A DNA stretch of 64,000 bases from Epiperipatus broadwayi (GCA_028023455.1 JAQFVV010006450.1:845501-909500), one strand, 5' to 3'; shown: positions 1 through 10,399, numbered from the stretch's first letter. Notes: generated by a model from the sequence alone, not told the origin. Numbers and translations are program-made.

Positions 1-1678
1 TATATATTGCACTATGATTTTTTACGACACTAAAATTATAAGACACTAAAAAGCAAATCTAATTTCTCAGGATTAATGTCACAAGTAACTCATTACAGCT
101 TTATAGTAGAAGACAAAAGTGTCATTGAATAGCTCGAATCCTCTCCAACAGCTCCTAAGCACTTAGTCTTGCAATTTGCTGAGTGGGAACCTGTTTGTTC
201 TATCTTATGGATAAGAATATTTAGATATTTATTTGCTGATCAATAATAGGTATGAAACTGATCGATCCACTTGAGCTTAAATGGAATTTGGAAAAGTTTT
301 ATCTGAGCAGAGATTTGAATGCATGACAGGCACATAAGCTACCACTACTCCATGAATTTATATGTAGCTTTGATACCCCGAAAAAATTGTGTTAAGGAAA
401 TGATAGCAATCAATATAGGCTATGATTGTTGTTTAGATAGGTTGTGACTGTTGTTTGCATATTATCATATAATCATAATCTCCTATTATCTATTCATATG
501 ACAAAAATATATAATATGTAAAAAAAAATTTAAAAATCTAATGGGGGAGGTAAAAAAAATAGTTTTAAATAACCAATTGGGGGTGGGGAATTTTCAATAG
601 TTTTTATAGAGGAAAAGTATTCAACAAACTTGTTGAGTACTAAGGGCTTGGGTGACCATGTATCCCTGTTTTACTCTCTAACAAAAAATAAATAGATATT
701 CATATTTGCCCAGTATTGAATATTTAACTGGATTAACTATGATCTGGCTATCTGAAAATCTTAACTCTCTTGAAAACATTTTCACATTTAGTGTTTGCAT
801 ATCATAGATTTATATATAGAAGTAAATGGGGAAAGAAAGCATTATTCATTAAGTTTGGTAGGTAGTGAGATTTTAAGTTCTTTTTCAGCTCTGTTTTATC
901 CTCTACAAAGTAGTAAGTATTAATTTTTCTACCAATTTTGGAAGAATAACTGGACTGTAATCCAACTTTTGGGAAGAAAAAAAAATCCTAAACCTGTTAA
1001 AAACGTTCTTGTTTTTTGACTGTGTAATTCAAGTGAAGTCATAACCATGTATGCTAACATTGCATTTTGGGACTTTTATATATATATAAATGCCAACTTT
1101 GAAGATAAGATAATAATATTGACAACCAGACTTCCAATGACAAAAATGCTGTTGGCTCATAACACACTCATTATAATTAGCAAAAAAAGAAATTAGAGTC
1201 CATATTTGAAACTGTTTGATATATAAATGTTATGTTATTTGTTTTATTGAAAACAGCCATTAAAAACTTTTAAAATTTTATTTGAAATTATGGACATGTA
1301 CATCACAGATATTAAGTTTAATATAATTAAACAAGATAAGTCATTTTTATTTTCTAATTATATTACAAAACTATTTGTTATTCTATAGAAAATATGATCA
1401 AGAAGTATTTTTTTGTTAAAATGGTTGATATACTTCAGATTCAATGCTAGTTTAGTGTATAGTTTACCTATTAATGTAAAACTGCATAGTGTTTACTAAT
1501 AAACCCAAAAACCTAACTCACAAGTAAATGCATGTTTTTATTTTTGAATTTATAGCTACAAATATATATATTAATATTCAATTTTATTTACTGGTGCAGA
1601 GATGGTATATAATTTAAACAGAAGGGAGTTACATACTAATGATATGTGGTAATGTTGTTATAATAGCTAAATGATGTT
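1..1678. other. A+T-rich stretch, no feature recognised
   Basis: No long open frame, repeat pair or RNA gene was found. It contains homopolymer runs and a short (TA)n near 1078-1090 only. Confidence 0.6.
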
Positions 1679-1829
1679 TTGAGTACTGAGGATACTCTCA
1701 GACCAAAGCATAAGATAGAGACATTTGAAAAGATAGGAATGGCCATCTTATCTTTTATACCTCAATTTAGTTACATAGACTATTCTAAAGCATCTTGTAC
1801 TTTGGTTTGAGAGTATCCTCAGTACTCAA
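1679..1829. mobile_element. MITE-like inverted-repeat element, family M1 copy 1
   Basis: The ends are inverted repeats: 1679-1716 pairs with 1791-1829, the outer 22 bases perfectly (TTGAGTACTGAGGATACTCT and two more) and the inner part with a few mismatches. The 151 bp body has no open frame. A diverged second copy lies at 2237-2385, and similarity between the copies continues about 20 bp left of the inverted repeat (TAATAGCTAAATGATG against TAATAGCCAAACGATG), so the true element may be larger. I see no clear target duplication and cannot assign a superfamily. Confidence 0.75.
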
Positions 1830-2147
1830 GAGATTTGCTTAGGATATAAATCCCTCCTCTTTATATTAAGTATGTATTAAATAAAATTAACAAAATAATA
1901 TATTTAGCAATGAAAATAATTTATTTCTATACATAAAAAATAGATTTATTAAATAAAATATATATATATAGCAATTAAAATATTCACTGAAATGCAGATC
2001 ATAATAAATGAAATTCCAAAAGTAAAATTGTTTGCAGCAGCTAAGCAATGAAATAAGAGCAAACATAAAATGTATATTAAATCAAAGAAAGCAAATGATA
2101 GTCGAATTAATTACCAATCCTGATTGAATAAATTGACTGATATTCTT

Positions 2148-2222
2148 TTTAATATCAAGTGCACAGGAAGTCTGTAATTAGAAAAAGAAAGACTAACTTT
2201 TTTTGCATGTGCCTTAAATGTT
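2148..2222 (+). repeat. Short dispersed repeat, copy 1
   Basis: The segment beginning AAGTGCACAGGAAGTCTG and ending CATGTGCCTTAAAT recurs in the same orientation at 4300-4376. The two copies flank the TIR element at 2466-4265, one on each side, so the family may be a larger element interrupted by it or part of a local duplication. Confidence 0.7.
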
Positions 2223-2236
2223 TGTATAATAGCCAA

Positions 2237-2385
2237 ACGATGTAGTTTTTTTTACCATACAGTGATCTCTCAAACCTCAACACAAGATAGAGACTTTATA
2301 AAGATAAGAGTGGTCATTTTATCTTTCACCTAAATTCTTAATTATATAGGCCAATCTGAAGCATCTTGATTTGAGAGCATGAAAA
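2237..2385. mobile_element. MITE-like element, family M1 copy 2 (degraded)
   Basis: It aligns with 1660-1829: ATCTCTCAAACCTCAACACAAGATAGAGACTTT matches the left half in outline and GAAGCATCTTGATTTGAGAG the right half. The outer ends of the inverted repeat are eroded. It is older or more damaged than copy 1. Confidence 0.6.
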
Positions 2386-2557
2386 TTTTACTCTCTTTAC
2401 ATTTAAATTCACTATTTCCTTTCACAAATTAAATTATGCAAATCTTGCAATTTACAATGAGTTAATATTAAGATATTGGTAATAGTATGAATACTGACCC
2501 TACCATTTGATGGCGCTCTTTTTCACCCAATGCACATCAATATACCGATCCACGGGC

Positions 2558-3335
2558 CATCTGTTTGTTTACATAATATTATGGTAAAAGATTTTTTTTT
2601 TTTTTTCAACCGGTTTTTGATTTTTTTTCGTTGTCAGCCCGCTGTTTGGTTTACATAATATTATGGTAAACCACCAAAGTTATTTTTATTCCACCCGAGT
2701 TTTTTTTTTTTCATTTTTTAATAAACAAATACTTTGTTTTTAGATGGTCTAGGGGTGTTGGTTTGTTTTAAATTATCGACTAACTGTCCGTCGGTTTCTT
2801 TACATAATATTACTTATGGTAAACCAAAGTTTTTTTTTGTAAGAAACAAACACTTTGTTTTTAGATGGTGTTAGGAGTATTGGTTTGCTTTGAAATTATC
2901 AATTAATGCTCTGTCGGTTTGTTTACACAAAAATATGGTAACAAACACTTTGTTGTTTTTAGATTATGGAGGGGGGGTTGGTTGTTTGCTTTGCTTATCT
3001 TTTTTTTTTGTTGATGTTTTGATTTGCTGAAAAACTTCAATAATTCAGTACTTTTAAATAAACCAACACTTGGTTTTTTAGAGGGCGGAGGGGAAAGGGG
3101 TTGTTTTGATTTTGAATTGTCTTTTTTTTTTTTGTTAATTTATTACGAGACTTTTCTATTTTTTTGTTTCAAATCTTTATGCTACAGAAAGCTATATTAT
3201 ATGATAGCGAAAAGTTCTTCCTTAATTTTGGGGCCTTTAATTTTAAAAAAGACATAAACAGTTCATTTTTAAAGAACACTTTTTTTTAAAGATGGGGTGG
3301 GGTGGCGGGGAAGGTTTGTTTTGATTTTTAATTAG
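2558..3335. repeat. Degenerate tandem repeats inside the TIR element
   Basis: About five to six units of 110-150 bp share the order: TTGTTTACATAATATTATGG, an oligo-T tract, AACAAACACTTTGTTTTTAG, a G-rich stretch, then GGTTTGTTTTGATTTTTAAT. Copies start near 2562, 2643, 2790 and 2912; later copies near 3055 and 3265 keep only the second half. Units decay toward the right. Confidence 0.7.
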
Positions 3336-3663
3336 CGACTTCTTTTTGGATTTTCTTTTTGAACATTTTATTATATTACCGTACAATTCTTTATTATTAA
3401 TTTATTATATATATTTTTGGGTGAGATCTTTTGAATAAACTTTTAAATACTTCTTTTTTTATTTTGGTATAATAAAATATTATCTACTTTAATTAATTGT
3501 TAATCAAACTTATCAAATATCACCTACCTACTTTCTAATCATGTGAACAACAACAAAAAACAACAGTTTCCCATAAAATAATTTATTGAATAAAAAATAA
3601 ACAAAATTTTGGACAAGTAACAAAAAAAACACCATTTTGGGGGCATAAAAAAAAAGGCCAAAA

Positions 3664-3752
3664 GTATCACGCAAATAAAATAACAGGGAAGCTGCAAAGC
3701 TGTAAGAAAAATAACACGCAAATAAAATAACAGGGAAGCCTCAAAGCTGTAA
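3664..3752. repeat. 45 bp tandem duplication
   Basis: CACGCAAATAAAATAACAGG plus about 20 further bases ending AAAGCTGTAAG occurs twice in tandem with few differences, inside the 2466-4265 element. Confidence 0.85.
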
Positions 3753-4299
3753 GTAATGGGATTTTGGAGTCCTCGAACCAACTTCCCTTACAGTTCTCAC
3801 ATGGATTTATGCGTAAACGGGCATTTGCATGCGAAATCGGAAACAACTCTAATGAAAAGAATAACTTTTTTAAGTTGTATGCAGTTCAAAAGCATAGGGA
3901 AGCATGTGTGATGACATGACAATTCTTAATATGGAATACTAATTCCACTATGCTTTCTAACAAATTTCCGACAATGAATTTTTGCAGTTTCATCTCTTTC
4001 AAATATGGCCATCATTAAAGCAGACCATAGCGAGAGTTCAAGAGTGCTCACTTGGTGAATACTGTCACAATACAATGGGCATAGTATTTCATTATGTAAT
4101 CGTAGAATATATCACCCTCAGGCAGCCTGTTATGGCTCAAAAATCACCTATTGTAGTGTCAGCTGTAAATTAAGGCCGCTAAAATGATATATTGATGTGC
4201 GTTTTGTGAAAAACGACACCATCAAACAGTGGGGTTCAGTATTCATGCTATTACCAAGATATTTTAATGGAAATATATAAAATAAGGTAACATTCTGAT

Positions 4300-4376
4300 T
4301 ATTTATCAACTGCACAAGAAGTCTGTAATTAGAAAGAAAAGGCTTTAACCTTTTTCACATGTGCCTTAAATATGAA
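4300..4376 (+). repeat. Short dispersed repeat, copy 2
   Basis: Same-orientation match to 2148-2222 (TGCACAAGAAGTCTGTAATT ... CACATGTGCCTTAAAT), about 85% identical by eye. Confidence 0.7.
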
Positions 4377-4449
4377 CTCTGTAGAAGGAGTTTCTTCTCT
4401 TTTTAGGTATGATAGCATCGCATCAGCCCCAATACTATCTCTTCATTAC

Positions 4450-4556
4450 ATATTATTTGGTAACAAAATTCCTTAGTCACTATTTTGAAACAGATAAAGT
4501 GAAGAGAACTTTTAATGGCTGTTTAAAAAATAGTGAAGTTATTTCGGTTATCAAAT
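4450..4556. repeat. Imperfect hairpin with ~40 bp arms
   Basis: TATTTGGTAACAAAATTCCT...GAAACAG is inverted as CTGTTT...GGTTATCAAATA. The arms match over about 40 bp with several mismatches and enclose about 28 bp. It is probably a small MITE or a MITE remnant. Confidence 0.6.
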
Positions 4557-5236
4557 AAAAGTATAATAGATTGCTATTATGTTGTTTAATCTTAATCATC
4601 ATGCAGGGATTAAGTATGAAAATAGTGAAATGTGAAACTTGTATGGCCGATTACAATTTAAAAATCATATAATTTTGGTCTGTGTACATTTTATAAATGT
4701 ATTGCTTTCTGGCTCATTGTACTTGCTTTTATTTGATAGAACTTCTGCCAAAAACTATTTATTTTTAGAATTTATTATGGATTTGCAGCCCTGCATATAT
4801 TTTATATCCTATCGATATATTTTTTTTTTTTAATTTTCATTGCTAATATATATATTTTGATATTACTTAATAATATACATTAGCAGTTTTAAATTCGAGA
4901 ATAAATATGAACATTTTATTGGTTATTTGCTGGAACATTGGTAAGTATAGTATGTACCAAATAATGGATAGACCATACACCATATAAACTGTTGTAGTAT
5001 ATATATGAATAATTTTTTTACAAAATTAAATTTTTGGCTTCGCTTTCAAAACAAACTTAAAATATTCAGATATGAATGATTTATTAATAATAGTACAAAA
5101 TATTATCTACAAAATTTGAGTGCTTTGAAAGTGAAGCACTTAAATTGATATAAATTTATTTAGATATATAAAAGAACAATAATGTTAGGATAATGTGTGA
5201 TAATGAAATTAACATATCTCAATGTGTATGTAATCA
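4557..5236. other. A+T-rich stretch with one weak inverted repeat
   Basis: No gene is seen. Near 5034-5145 GGCTTCGCTTTCAAA is roughly inverted as TTTGAAAGTGAAGC, which would form a short imperfect hairpin. Confidence 0.5.
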
Positions 5237-5782
5237 AGAGGAGAAAACCTGTCTTCCTCAGGCTGTGGATAAATAGTCCTAAATGTTGAACAATGGATCA
5301 AGAATAAAATGAACTACCTGTTCTTAGAGCTTCCAATTATATAAATAAGCTTTTAACTGAAAGGAGGCCCTTTGATTCCTCTTGGAGGCCTTAAAGGAAC
5401 CGAGCAGGGCAAATCCTTAATGTCCACTCCATACATTCTTGTCATTGCAGCTGTTATTATTATGTGATTATTCATATAGTATACGAACATGGATGGGCTG
5501 CTCACCAACACGCATTAGCCAGCGTGGTGAGTTTATTGGCTTTTTATCTCTGAGTTTAAGATCAAGAAACACCACTGTCTCTCTTCTCAGTAACTGATAA
5601 GGCAGAATGAATGTTTGTGTAAATGATAAATATTTTTCCAATACATATATACAATTATGACAGACAAAAATCAAGCATGACCCTTATTCCCAGGAGGCTG
5701 TAAAGTCACCAACCAAGGCAGCGGTTGGTGCCGAAGGCAAAGAGTGCTAAGAATCCCCTGATTGCAGACCCATGCTGCCATT

Positions 5783-5795
5783 TGATGATGACTTT
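5783..5795 (+). repeat. Left target-site duplication of LINE copy 1
   Basis: TGATGATGACTTT is repeated exactly at 8497-8509. Because the LINE tail is itself GAT-rich, the true duplication may be shorter than 13 bp. Confidence 0.6.
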
Positions 5796-5798
5796 ATA

Positions 5799-6366
5799 TT
5801 TAGGTACTTACAACTGCAGACCACTTTCAAGTGAAGAAAGATTGCAAGAATTCGAAGAACTGTCTTATATTAAATGGGACATAAGGTGAAGAAACAATTG
5901 ATTTAAAAAGTGAACATATACTCTATTATAAAAGCACAAATATTGGAAATACAAGTGGAGTAGGATTCACAATATTGTGGAGATTGATGGTGTATCGGAC
6001 AGAGTGGCAAGATTAGTTATACAACTTAATAGCAGATACCAAATGCAGATAATTCAGGTTTATGCCCCAACAAGTTCTCATAGTGATGTACAAAAGACTT
6101 TTGATCAGAGTAAACAACATTTTAAAATTGTTATGGGAGATTTTAATGCTAGAATTGGTAAACAAATGGAAGATGAAAATGCTGTAGATAATTTTGGTTA
6201 TGGTAATAGAAATGAGAGAGGACATAGACTTGTGGAGTTTGCAGAAAAAGAAAAACTTTATATTATGAATTCTTTTTTTGAGAAAAATGTTAAAAGGAAA
6301 TGGACGTGGAAGCATCCAAATGAAGGTACAGCAGAATTGGATTATATTTTGACTAACAGGAAATAA
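5799..6366 (+). pseudogene. LINE endonuclease (APE family), broken
   Basis: The frame opens with GTYNCRPLSSEERLQEFEEL (about 5802-5861), the first strand of an exonuclease/endonuclease/phosphatase fold, which would nick target DNA to prime reverse transcription. An open stretch at 5977-6366 (129 codons) carries YAPTS near residue 30, MGDFNARIG near residue 53, and KWTWKHPN plus ELDYILTNRK near the end, all standard APE-endonuclease blocks. Against the copy on the minus strand at 59386-59998, about 30 bases near 5884 are missing, removing the GVCEVRRK block with its metal-binding Glu. A second gap near 5970 and a third near 6088 are also present. It is dead. Confidence 0.85.
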
Positions 6367-6587
6367 TATTTCAAGATTGTAATGTTCTTAATAAATTTAA
6401 CACAGGAAGTAATCATCGATTATTAAGGTGTAAGATATGTGTTAATGTAAAACTAGAGAGACAAAAATTATGAAGAAAAACAATATTTACAGTTGATATC
6501 CCTAATCTTCAGAAACATTCTAATGAATTTAAATTAGAATTTACAAATCGGTTTCAAGTATTAGTAGATTTTGAACATGATTCAGAT

Positions 6588-7310
6588 TTGAATGAAATTA
6601 ATATGAAAATAACTGATACATTTTTAAAAACTGCAACAAAGATAGCTGGTAGAAAAAAGCAACAATTGACTAATAAAATTTCTACTGAGACTAGAGAATT
6701 TATGAAGAAAAGAAGGAATATGAAGATATACAAAAATGATGCATTAAAAAGAATTGAATATCTCGAATTTTGTAAAATGGTGCAGAAAAGAGTTGAAAAT
6801 GATATAAGAAAGTATAACTGTGAACTACCAAGGAAAGCTGTAGAAGAAAATAAAAGTTTCAAGAATGTAAAACAACATTTTGGTATTGGTAGGAAATTTA
6901 TATCTGCAATAAGAAGAAAAGATGGAATTATTATTAAAAAGAGAGATGACATCATGAAATTGGTAGAAGATTTTTATCAAGAATTATATAGTAATAAAGA
7001 ACAATTACCTTCTATATCTATTACATCTTCCGAATTGCCCAGAATTTTAAATGAAGAAGTGAGACATGCAATTAAATGTATGAAGAAAGGAAAGGCTCCA
7101 AGTAATGATGGAATTATAATTGATATATTAAAAGAAGCAGGTGAAGAAATAGAAATTTTTTTAGCAAAGTTATATACCAAATGTCTAAATGATAAAGATG
7201 TACCAGATGATTGGATGAATGCAGTAATAATATTAATATTTAAAAAAGGTGATAAAGAAGATATTAGAAATTACAGACATCAGTTTTATATAAAATTTTT
7301 ACCAAGATAA
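6588..7310 (+). pseudogene. LINE reverse transcriptase, N-terminal part
   Basis: This open stretch of 240 codons covers the basic linker and the fingers of the reverse transcriptase. Recognisable blocks are MKKGKAPSNDGI (about residues 165-176), a spacing typical of the K-G-K-A-P-G-x-D-G motif, and NAVIILIFKKGDKEDIRNYR near residues 211-230. The frame is lost just after the NYR block, where about 12 bases of the PISLLSVLYK region are missing compared with 60860-60905. The sequence then continues in other frames. Confidence 0.85.
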
Positions 7311-7769
7311 TTACAACTCGTCTAGAGAACATTGGATTTCCACCAACCAATAGAACAAACTGGATTTAAAAGTGGTTTTAGTACAGTAGATCATATCCAG
7401 GTATTGAGAGAAGTTATATAAAGGACAAATGAATATGAGTTGTCATTATGTTTTTGATTTGTAGATTATGAAAAGTCATTTGATTCTGTAAACATTTCTT
7501 CAGTGATTAAAGCATTGGATCATCAAAGTATAGATCCAGGACATTGTCATATTTTAAAGAATACTTATAAAAGTGCAACAGCAACAATTAGATTACATAA
7601 TGATCTGGGAATGTCAATATTCAGAAAGGTGTAAGACATAGTGACTCTATATCTCCAAAACTTTTTACAGCAGTGCTGCAAGAAGTATTTTGTGGATTGA
7701 AATGGGAAACTAAAGGAGTGAAAGTAAATGGAGATTATTTAAGTCATTTAGATTTCGCAGATGATGTAG
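7311..7769 (+). pseudogene. LINE reverse transcriptase, palm region, frameshifted
   Basis: Across several frames this encodes the palm: QTGFKSGFSTVDHIQVLREV (about 7358-7420), FVDYEKSFDSV (about 7457-7489; metal-binding Asp of motif A present) and FADDVVVF (about 7752-7775; catalytic Asp pair of motif C present). The QGDS block is altered near 7630, where Gln-Gly is replaced by His-Ser. Small indels break the frame at least twice. Confidence 0.8.
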
Positions 7770-8222
7770 TTGTTTTTGCAAATAATGCTTCAGAGCTGCA
7801 GGACATGTTGCAGGAGTTATCAGATGAAAGTAGGACTAAAGATAAATGTTAAAAAGACTAAAGTAATGTTTAATCGATTTGCTCAAAATATGAAAATAAA
7901 GATTGATTATAATGAATTAGAAGAAGTTAACAGTTACAAATACTTTGGTCAGATTATTAATACAGATGGAAATATAATGGAGGAAATTAATCATAGAATT
8001 AAACTTGGTTGGAGTGCTTTTGGTAGAAATAACTTGATACTAAAAGGAAATATGCCTATGTGTTTGAAAAGAAAGGTTTTAAACAAATGTGTTTTACCAG
8101 TTCTTACTTATGGATCTGAGACTTGGACACTTAATAGAAGAGCAATACAGAGACTTCAGACCACTCACAGAAGTATGGAGAGATATATGTTGGGAGAGAT
8201 CGAAAACGCAATGTATGGGTAA
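7770..8222 (+). pseudogene. LINE reverse transcriptase thumb and C-terminal part
   Basis: The 150-codon open stretch begins within motif C and continues through LKINVKKTKVMFNRF, VNSYKYFGQIINTDGNI and MCLKRKVLNKCVLPVLTYGSE, the usual order of thumb blocks in LINE reverse transcriptases. It runs off into another frame at 8222, where the Trp-Ala-Gly-His tail (WSWAGHIARRDD, about 8272-8310) begins. Confidence 0.85.
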
Positions 8223-8496
8223 GAGAACAAACACGTGTTACTGACCTCATTGAAAAAATTAAAAGATTAAAGTGGAGTTGGGCTGGACATATTGCTAGAA
8301 GAGATGATAATAGATAGACAATTGAAATTTTAAACTGGAATCCAAGAGATTGTAAGAGACCCAGAAAGAGACTACATGTGAGATGGATAGATAAAATAAG
8401 AAAGTGTGCAGGGGTGATGTGGAGAAGAGAAGCTAAAGATCGAGATGGATTAAACTTGGAGAGACCTTCATCCTGCAGTGGATTGATAATGGTTCA

Positions 8497-8509
8497 TGAT
8501 GATGACTTT
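8497..8509 (+). repeat. Right target-site duplication of LINE copy 1
   Basis: Exact repeat of 5783-5795 immediately after the LINE tail. Confidence 0.6.
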
Positions 8510-8880
8510 GTCAACATTGGTGAAAATTCAGAGTGGCTGATATACTAATTTCTTTTTGAATTTCTAACAATATTGATAAAGGTAAGTTTACATACATCAG
8601 AAGCACCAAGAATAGATGAATTCATTCTATTCCTTGATCTTTTGTTCAATATTTAGAGTGTCATTTGCCCATAGCTTGAAGGAGACTGGTTTTCTTCTTT
8701 TTAATTAGATATTATTGGGTGATATAAAATAACAAAATTACCTACCTGAATTAGTTTGGCTGAGTTCAAATAACGTTGTTTGCATCTTTGGCTAAGTGTT
8801 ACGGGAAGAAATATGATTTTGTAAGATTATTTATTTATTTAAACAGTTATAAAGAGCATAGATGATTTAATATTATATTA

Positions 8881-8976
8881 AAAGGAAGATCTAAGAAAGA
8901 CTGGCTGATGATAGAAAAAGATCTTAGAAAGGAAGACTACACAAACAGAAGTCTAGGAAAGAAGAAACACGAATGA
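8881..8976 (+). pseudogene. C-terminal scrap of another retrotransposon protein
   Basis: Thirty-one codons read GRSKKDWLMIEKDLRK followed by a Leu-rich end and a stop. The pattern G-R-x-K-x-x-W-x-x-x-x-x-x-D-L is a common C-terminal tail of LINE reverse transcriptases in animals, and it differs from the tails of the two RTE-like copies in this window. No reverse transcriptase blocks are found upstream, so it is a 5'-truncated or eroded insertion. Confidence 0.5.
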
Positions 8977-8979
8977 AAG

Positions 8980-9735
8980 GCTGAGATACAAACTCCCTGC
9001 ATATGTGTTTTATAATTTTATTGCTCCTTATTATAATATAATATCTCAATTCTAATTATCACTATGCTTCACATCTATTTTGTCTTTGATTTTAAGTTTA
9101 TTTTCAGTACAGTATATTGTACTTATAATTTTATATATATAAGTGTTTAATTTGTACTTCCTTTGAGAATTAAGAAAACAATTATCTGGGAAAAGTGATA
9201 ATTAATGATCTAGTGGAATTAAAGTCTTTCAATGATTACATGAAAATATGAAATTAATAAATTAGTTAATTCTTAAAAATTTGATTAGGGGAACTGTTTC
9301 TAATATTTAGTTATTATTATTAGCATTATTCTGATTAACATCAAAGCACTGTTGCAGCATTTCATTATGAAGAGGTTTGTCATTTTAAAATAAAGTGAAA
9401 GCATCCATACAATACAAAATATAACCAAATTAATTGTATCTTATCAAATTAGATCTAATTAAGCACTGTTTTGAAAGTAAATATAAACCAATAATGTAAA
9501 TATTTCACATTTTCTAACAAAAAAATTAATTAAAACTTAATTAATCTGGCATTTAACTGCCTCAAGTCTAAATTGAGAATTATCGATTTAGAAGCTCTTA
9601 ATTAATAATTCAAATCCGTAAATAAATATTACCTTAGAACATTTTATTTTTATTAAAACTTTTGCATTTTTATAAAAATCACTTATTTTCAGCAGATATA
9701 AGTTTGAAATATAATAGAAAAAACTATCAACTATT
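8980..9735. other. A+T-rich stretch, no feature recognised
   Basis: I see no coding pattern, repeat pair or RNA gene here. Confidence 0.5.
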
Positions 9736-9739
9736 TATC

Positions 9740-10055
9740 GTCCATCTACTATCCTACTACCTGACTATCTATCTACCAATATCTGTTTCATCTATTTGTC
9801 TGACTGTGTCTACCAACCTATCTACCAATATTTGTTTCATCTATCTACCTGGCTATTTGTCTGTCCACCAACCTATTTACCAGTATCTGTTTCACCTATC
9901 TGCCTGACTTTGTCTATCAACCTATCTACCAATATCTGTTTCATCTATCTACCTGACTATTTGGCTGTCTGTTTACCAACTTATCTACCAATATCTTTTT
10001 CATCTAGCTGTCTGCCTGCTTGTCTGTCTATTTGTTAGTCTTTCTGTCTGTACTA
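9740..10055. repeat. TCTA-derived minisatellite
   Basis: The phrase ACCAATATCTGTTTCATCTA recurs at 9775, 9823, 9879, 9928 and 9987 (spacing 48, 56, 49, 59), separated by CTATCTACCTGACT-type sequence. Units alternate between two lengths, suggesting a ~105 bp higher-order unit grown from a TCTA/TCTG microsatellite. The open frames through it are by-products of the repeat. Confidence 0.85.
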
Positions 10056-10314
10056 TCTTATTTATCTGCATAAGGTGATGATAATCATAAAACTTCAGAG
10101 CCCATAAGTGTGACTCTCTGTTCATTAGAAAAGAAGGCTGCATCATAAGATAATACTGATTATTTTATTGTTAGCACCTTGACTCATCTGACCAATCCAA
10201 TTTTTTGGGATCTTTTCCAATCATTTAAGGTTAGATTTCCATTTACTTCCAGTATTGGATTATTAACCAGCTGTCTGAAAAAAATCCTGAACTTACTTGA
10301 AAAATCTTCTGTTA

Positions 10315-10398
10315 TCAAAAGGACTTTTCAAGCTTCAGCAGGATTTGAACTCCATATATTGGACATGATAGATAATGCATTTTACCATTATACTTGAT
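10315..10398 (-). repeat. tRNA-like SINE head (candidate)
   Basis: On the minus strand a box-A-like ATAATGGTAAAATGC is followed at tRNA spacing by a box-B-like GAGTTCAAATCCTG. These resemble an internal RNA polymerase III promoter. The cloverleaf is not intact, so this is a tRNA-derived repeat or pseudogene, not a working tRNA. Confidence 0.45.
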
Positions 10399-10399
10399 G

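Larger units (their letters stand above)
2466..4265. mobile_element. 1.8 kb TIR element, non-autonomous
   Basis: The left end 2466-2545 is the inverse of 4187-4268 over about 80 bp with roughly 80-85% identity. Matching landmarks are GGTAATAGTATGAATACTGA and TTTGATGGCG on the left against their complements on the right. The interior holds degenerate tandem repeats (2558-3335), a 45 bp duplication (3664-3752) and no transposase-like frame; the frames at 3024-3257, 3539-3781 and 3982-4173 resemble no known protein. It is best read as a non-autonomous DNA transposon. The superfamily is unknown and no convincing target duplication was found. Confidence 0.75.
5796..8496 (+). mobile_element. RTE-like LINE, copy 1 (5'-truncated, broken)
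   Basis: This non-LTR retrotransposon encodes, in order, an APE-type endonuclease (about 5799-6366), a linker and reverse transcriptase (about 6588-8220) and a C-terminal Trp-rich tail (about 8222-8470). The 3' end runs into a short GAT-rich tail. It starts inside the endonuclease start region, so it is 5'-truncated. Frameshifts, in-frame stops and small deletions relative to the copy at 59386-62132 split the frame into pieces, so it cannot make a working protein. The RTE-like call rests on the domain order, the motif style and the trinucleotide tail; a phylogeny would be needed to settle the clade. Confidence 0.88.
5237..8695. mobile_element. TIR element interrupted by a LINE
   Basis: Bases about 5237-5335 are the inverse of about 8604-8695: GTTGAACAATGGATCAAGAA and TTCTTAGAGCTTCC on the left correspond to complements at 8609-8650, and GGAGAAAACCTGTCTTCCTC to the complement at about 8680-8695. 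Removing the LINE at 5796-8496 leaves an element of about 0.75 kb (5237-5795 plus 8497-8695) without coding capacity. The LINE is therefore younger than the TIR element. Exact outer ends and target duplication are not resolved. Confidence 0.7.

Noticed and set aside
3024-3257. Open frame of 77 codons
   Set aside because: It crosses the tandem repeats of a TIR element and has Phe/Leu-rich composition from poly-T tracts.
6013-6315. Minus-strand frames opposite the LINEs (also 6554-6955, 59392-59619, 59543-59869, 60221-60574)
   Set aside because: They are antisense shadows of the LINE coding regions.
8904-8911. CTGATGATAGAAAAA as a hammerhead core
   Set aside because: It lies in a LINE C-terminal coding remnant, and no stem II or stem I can be drawn.
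9662-10038. Two overlapping open frames
   Set aside because: Both are read through a TCTA-derived minisatellite.
9740-10055. CRISPR array
   Set aside because: Units are contiguous variants of one microsatellite without unique spacers, and the DNA is plainly eukaryotic.
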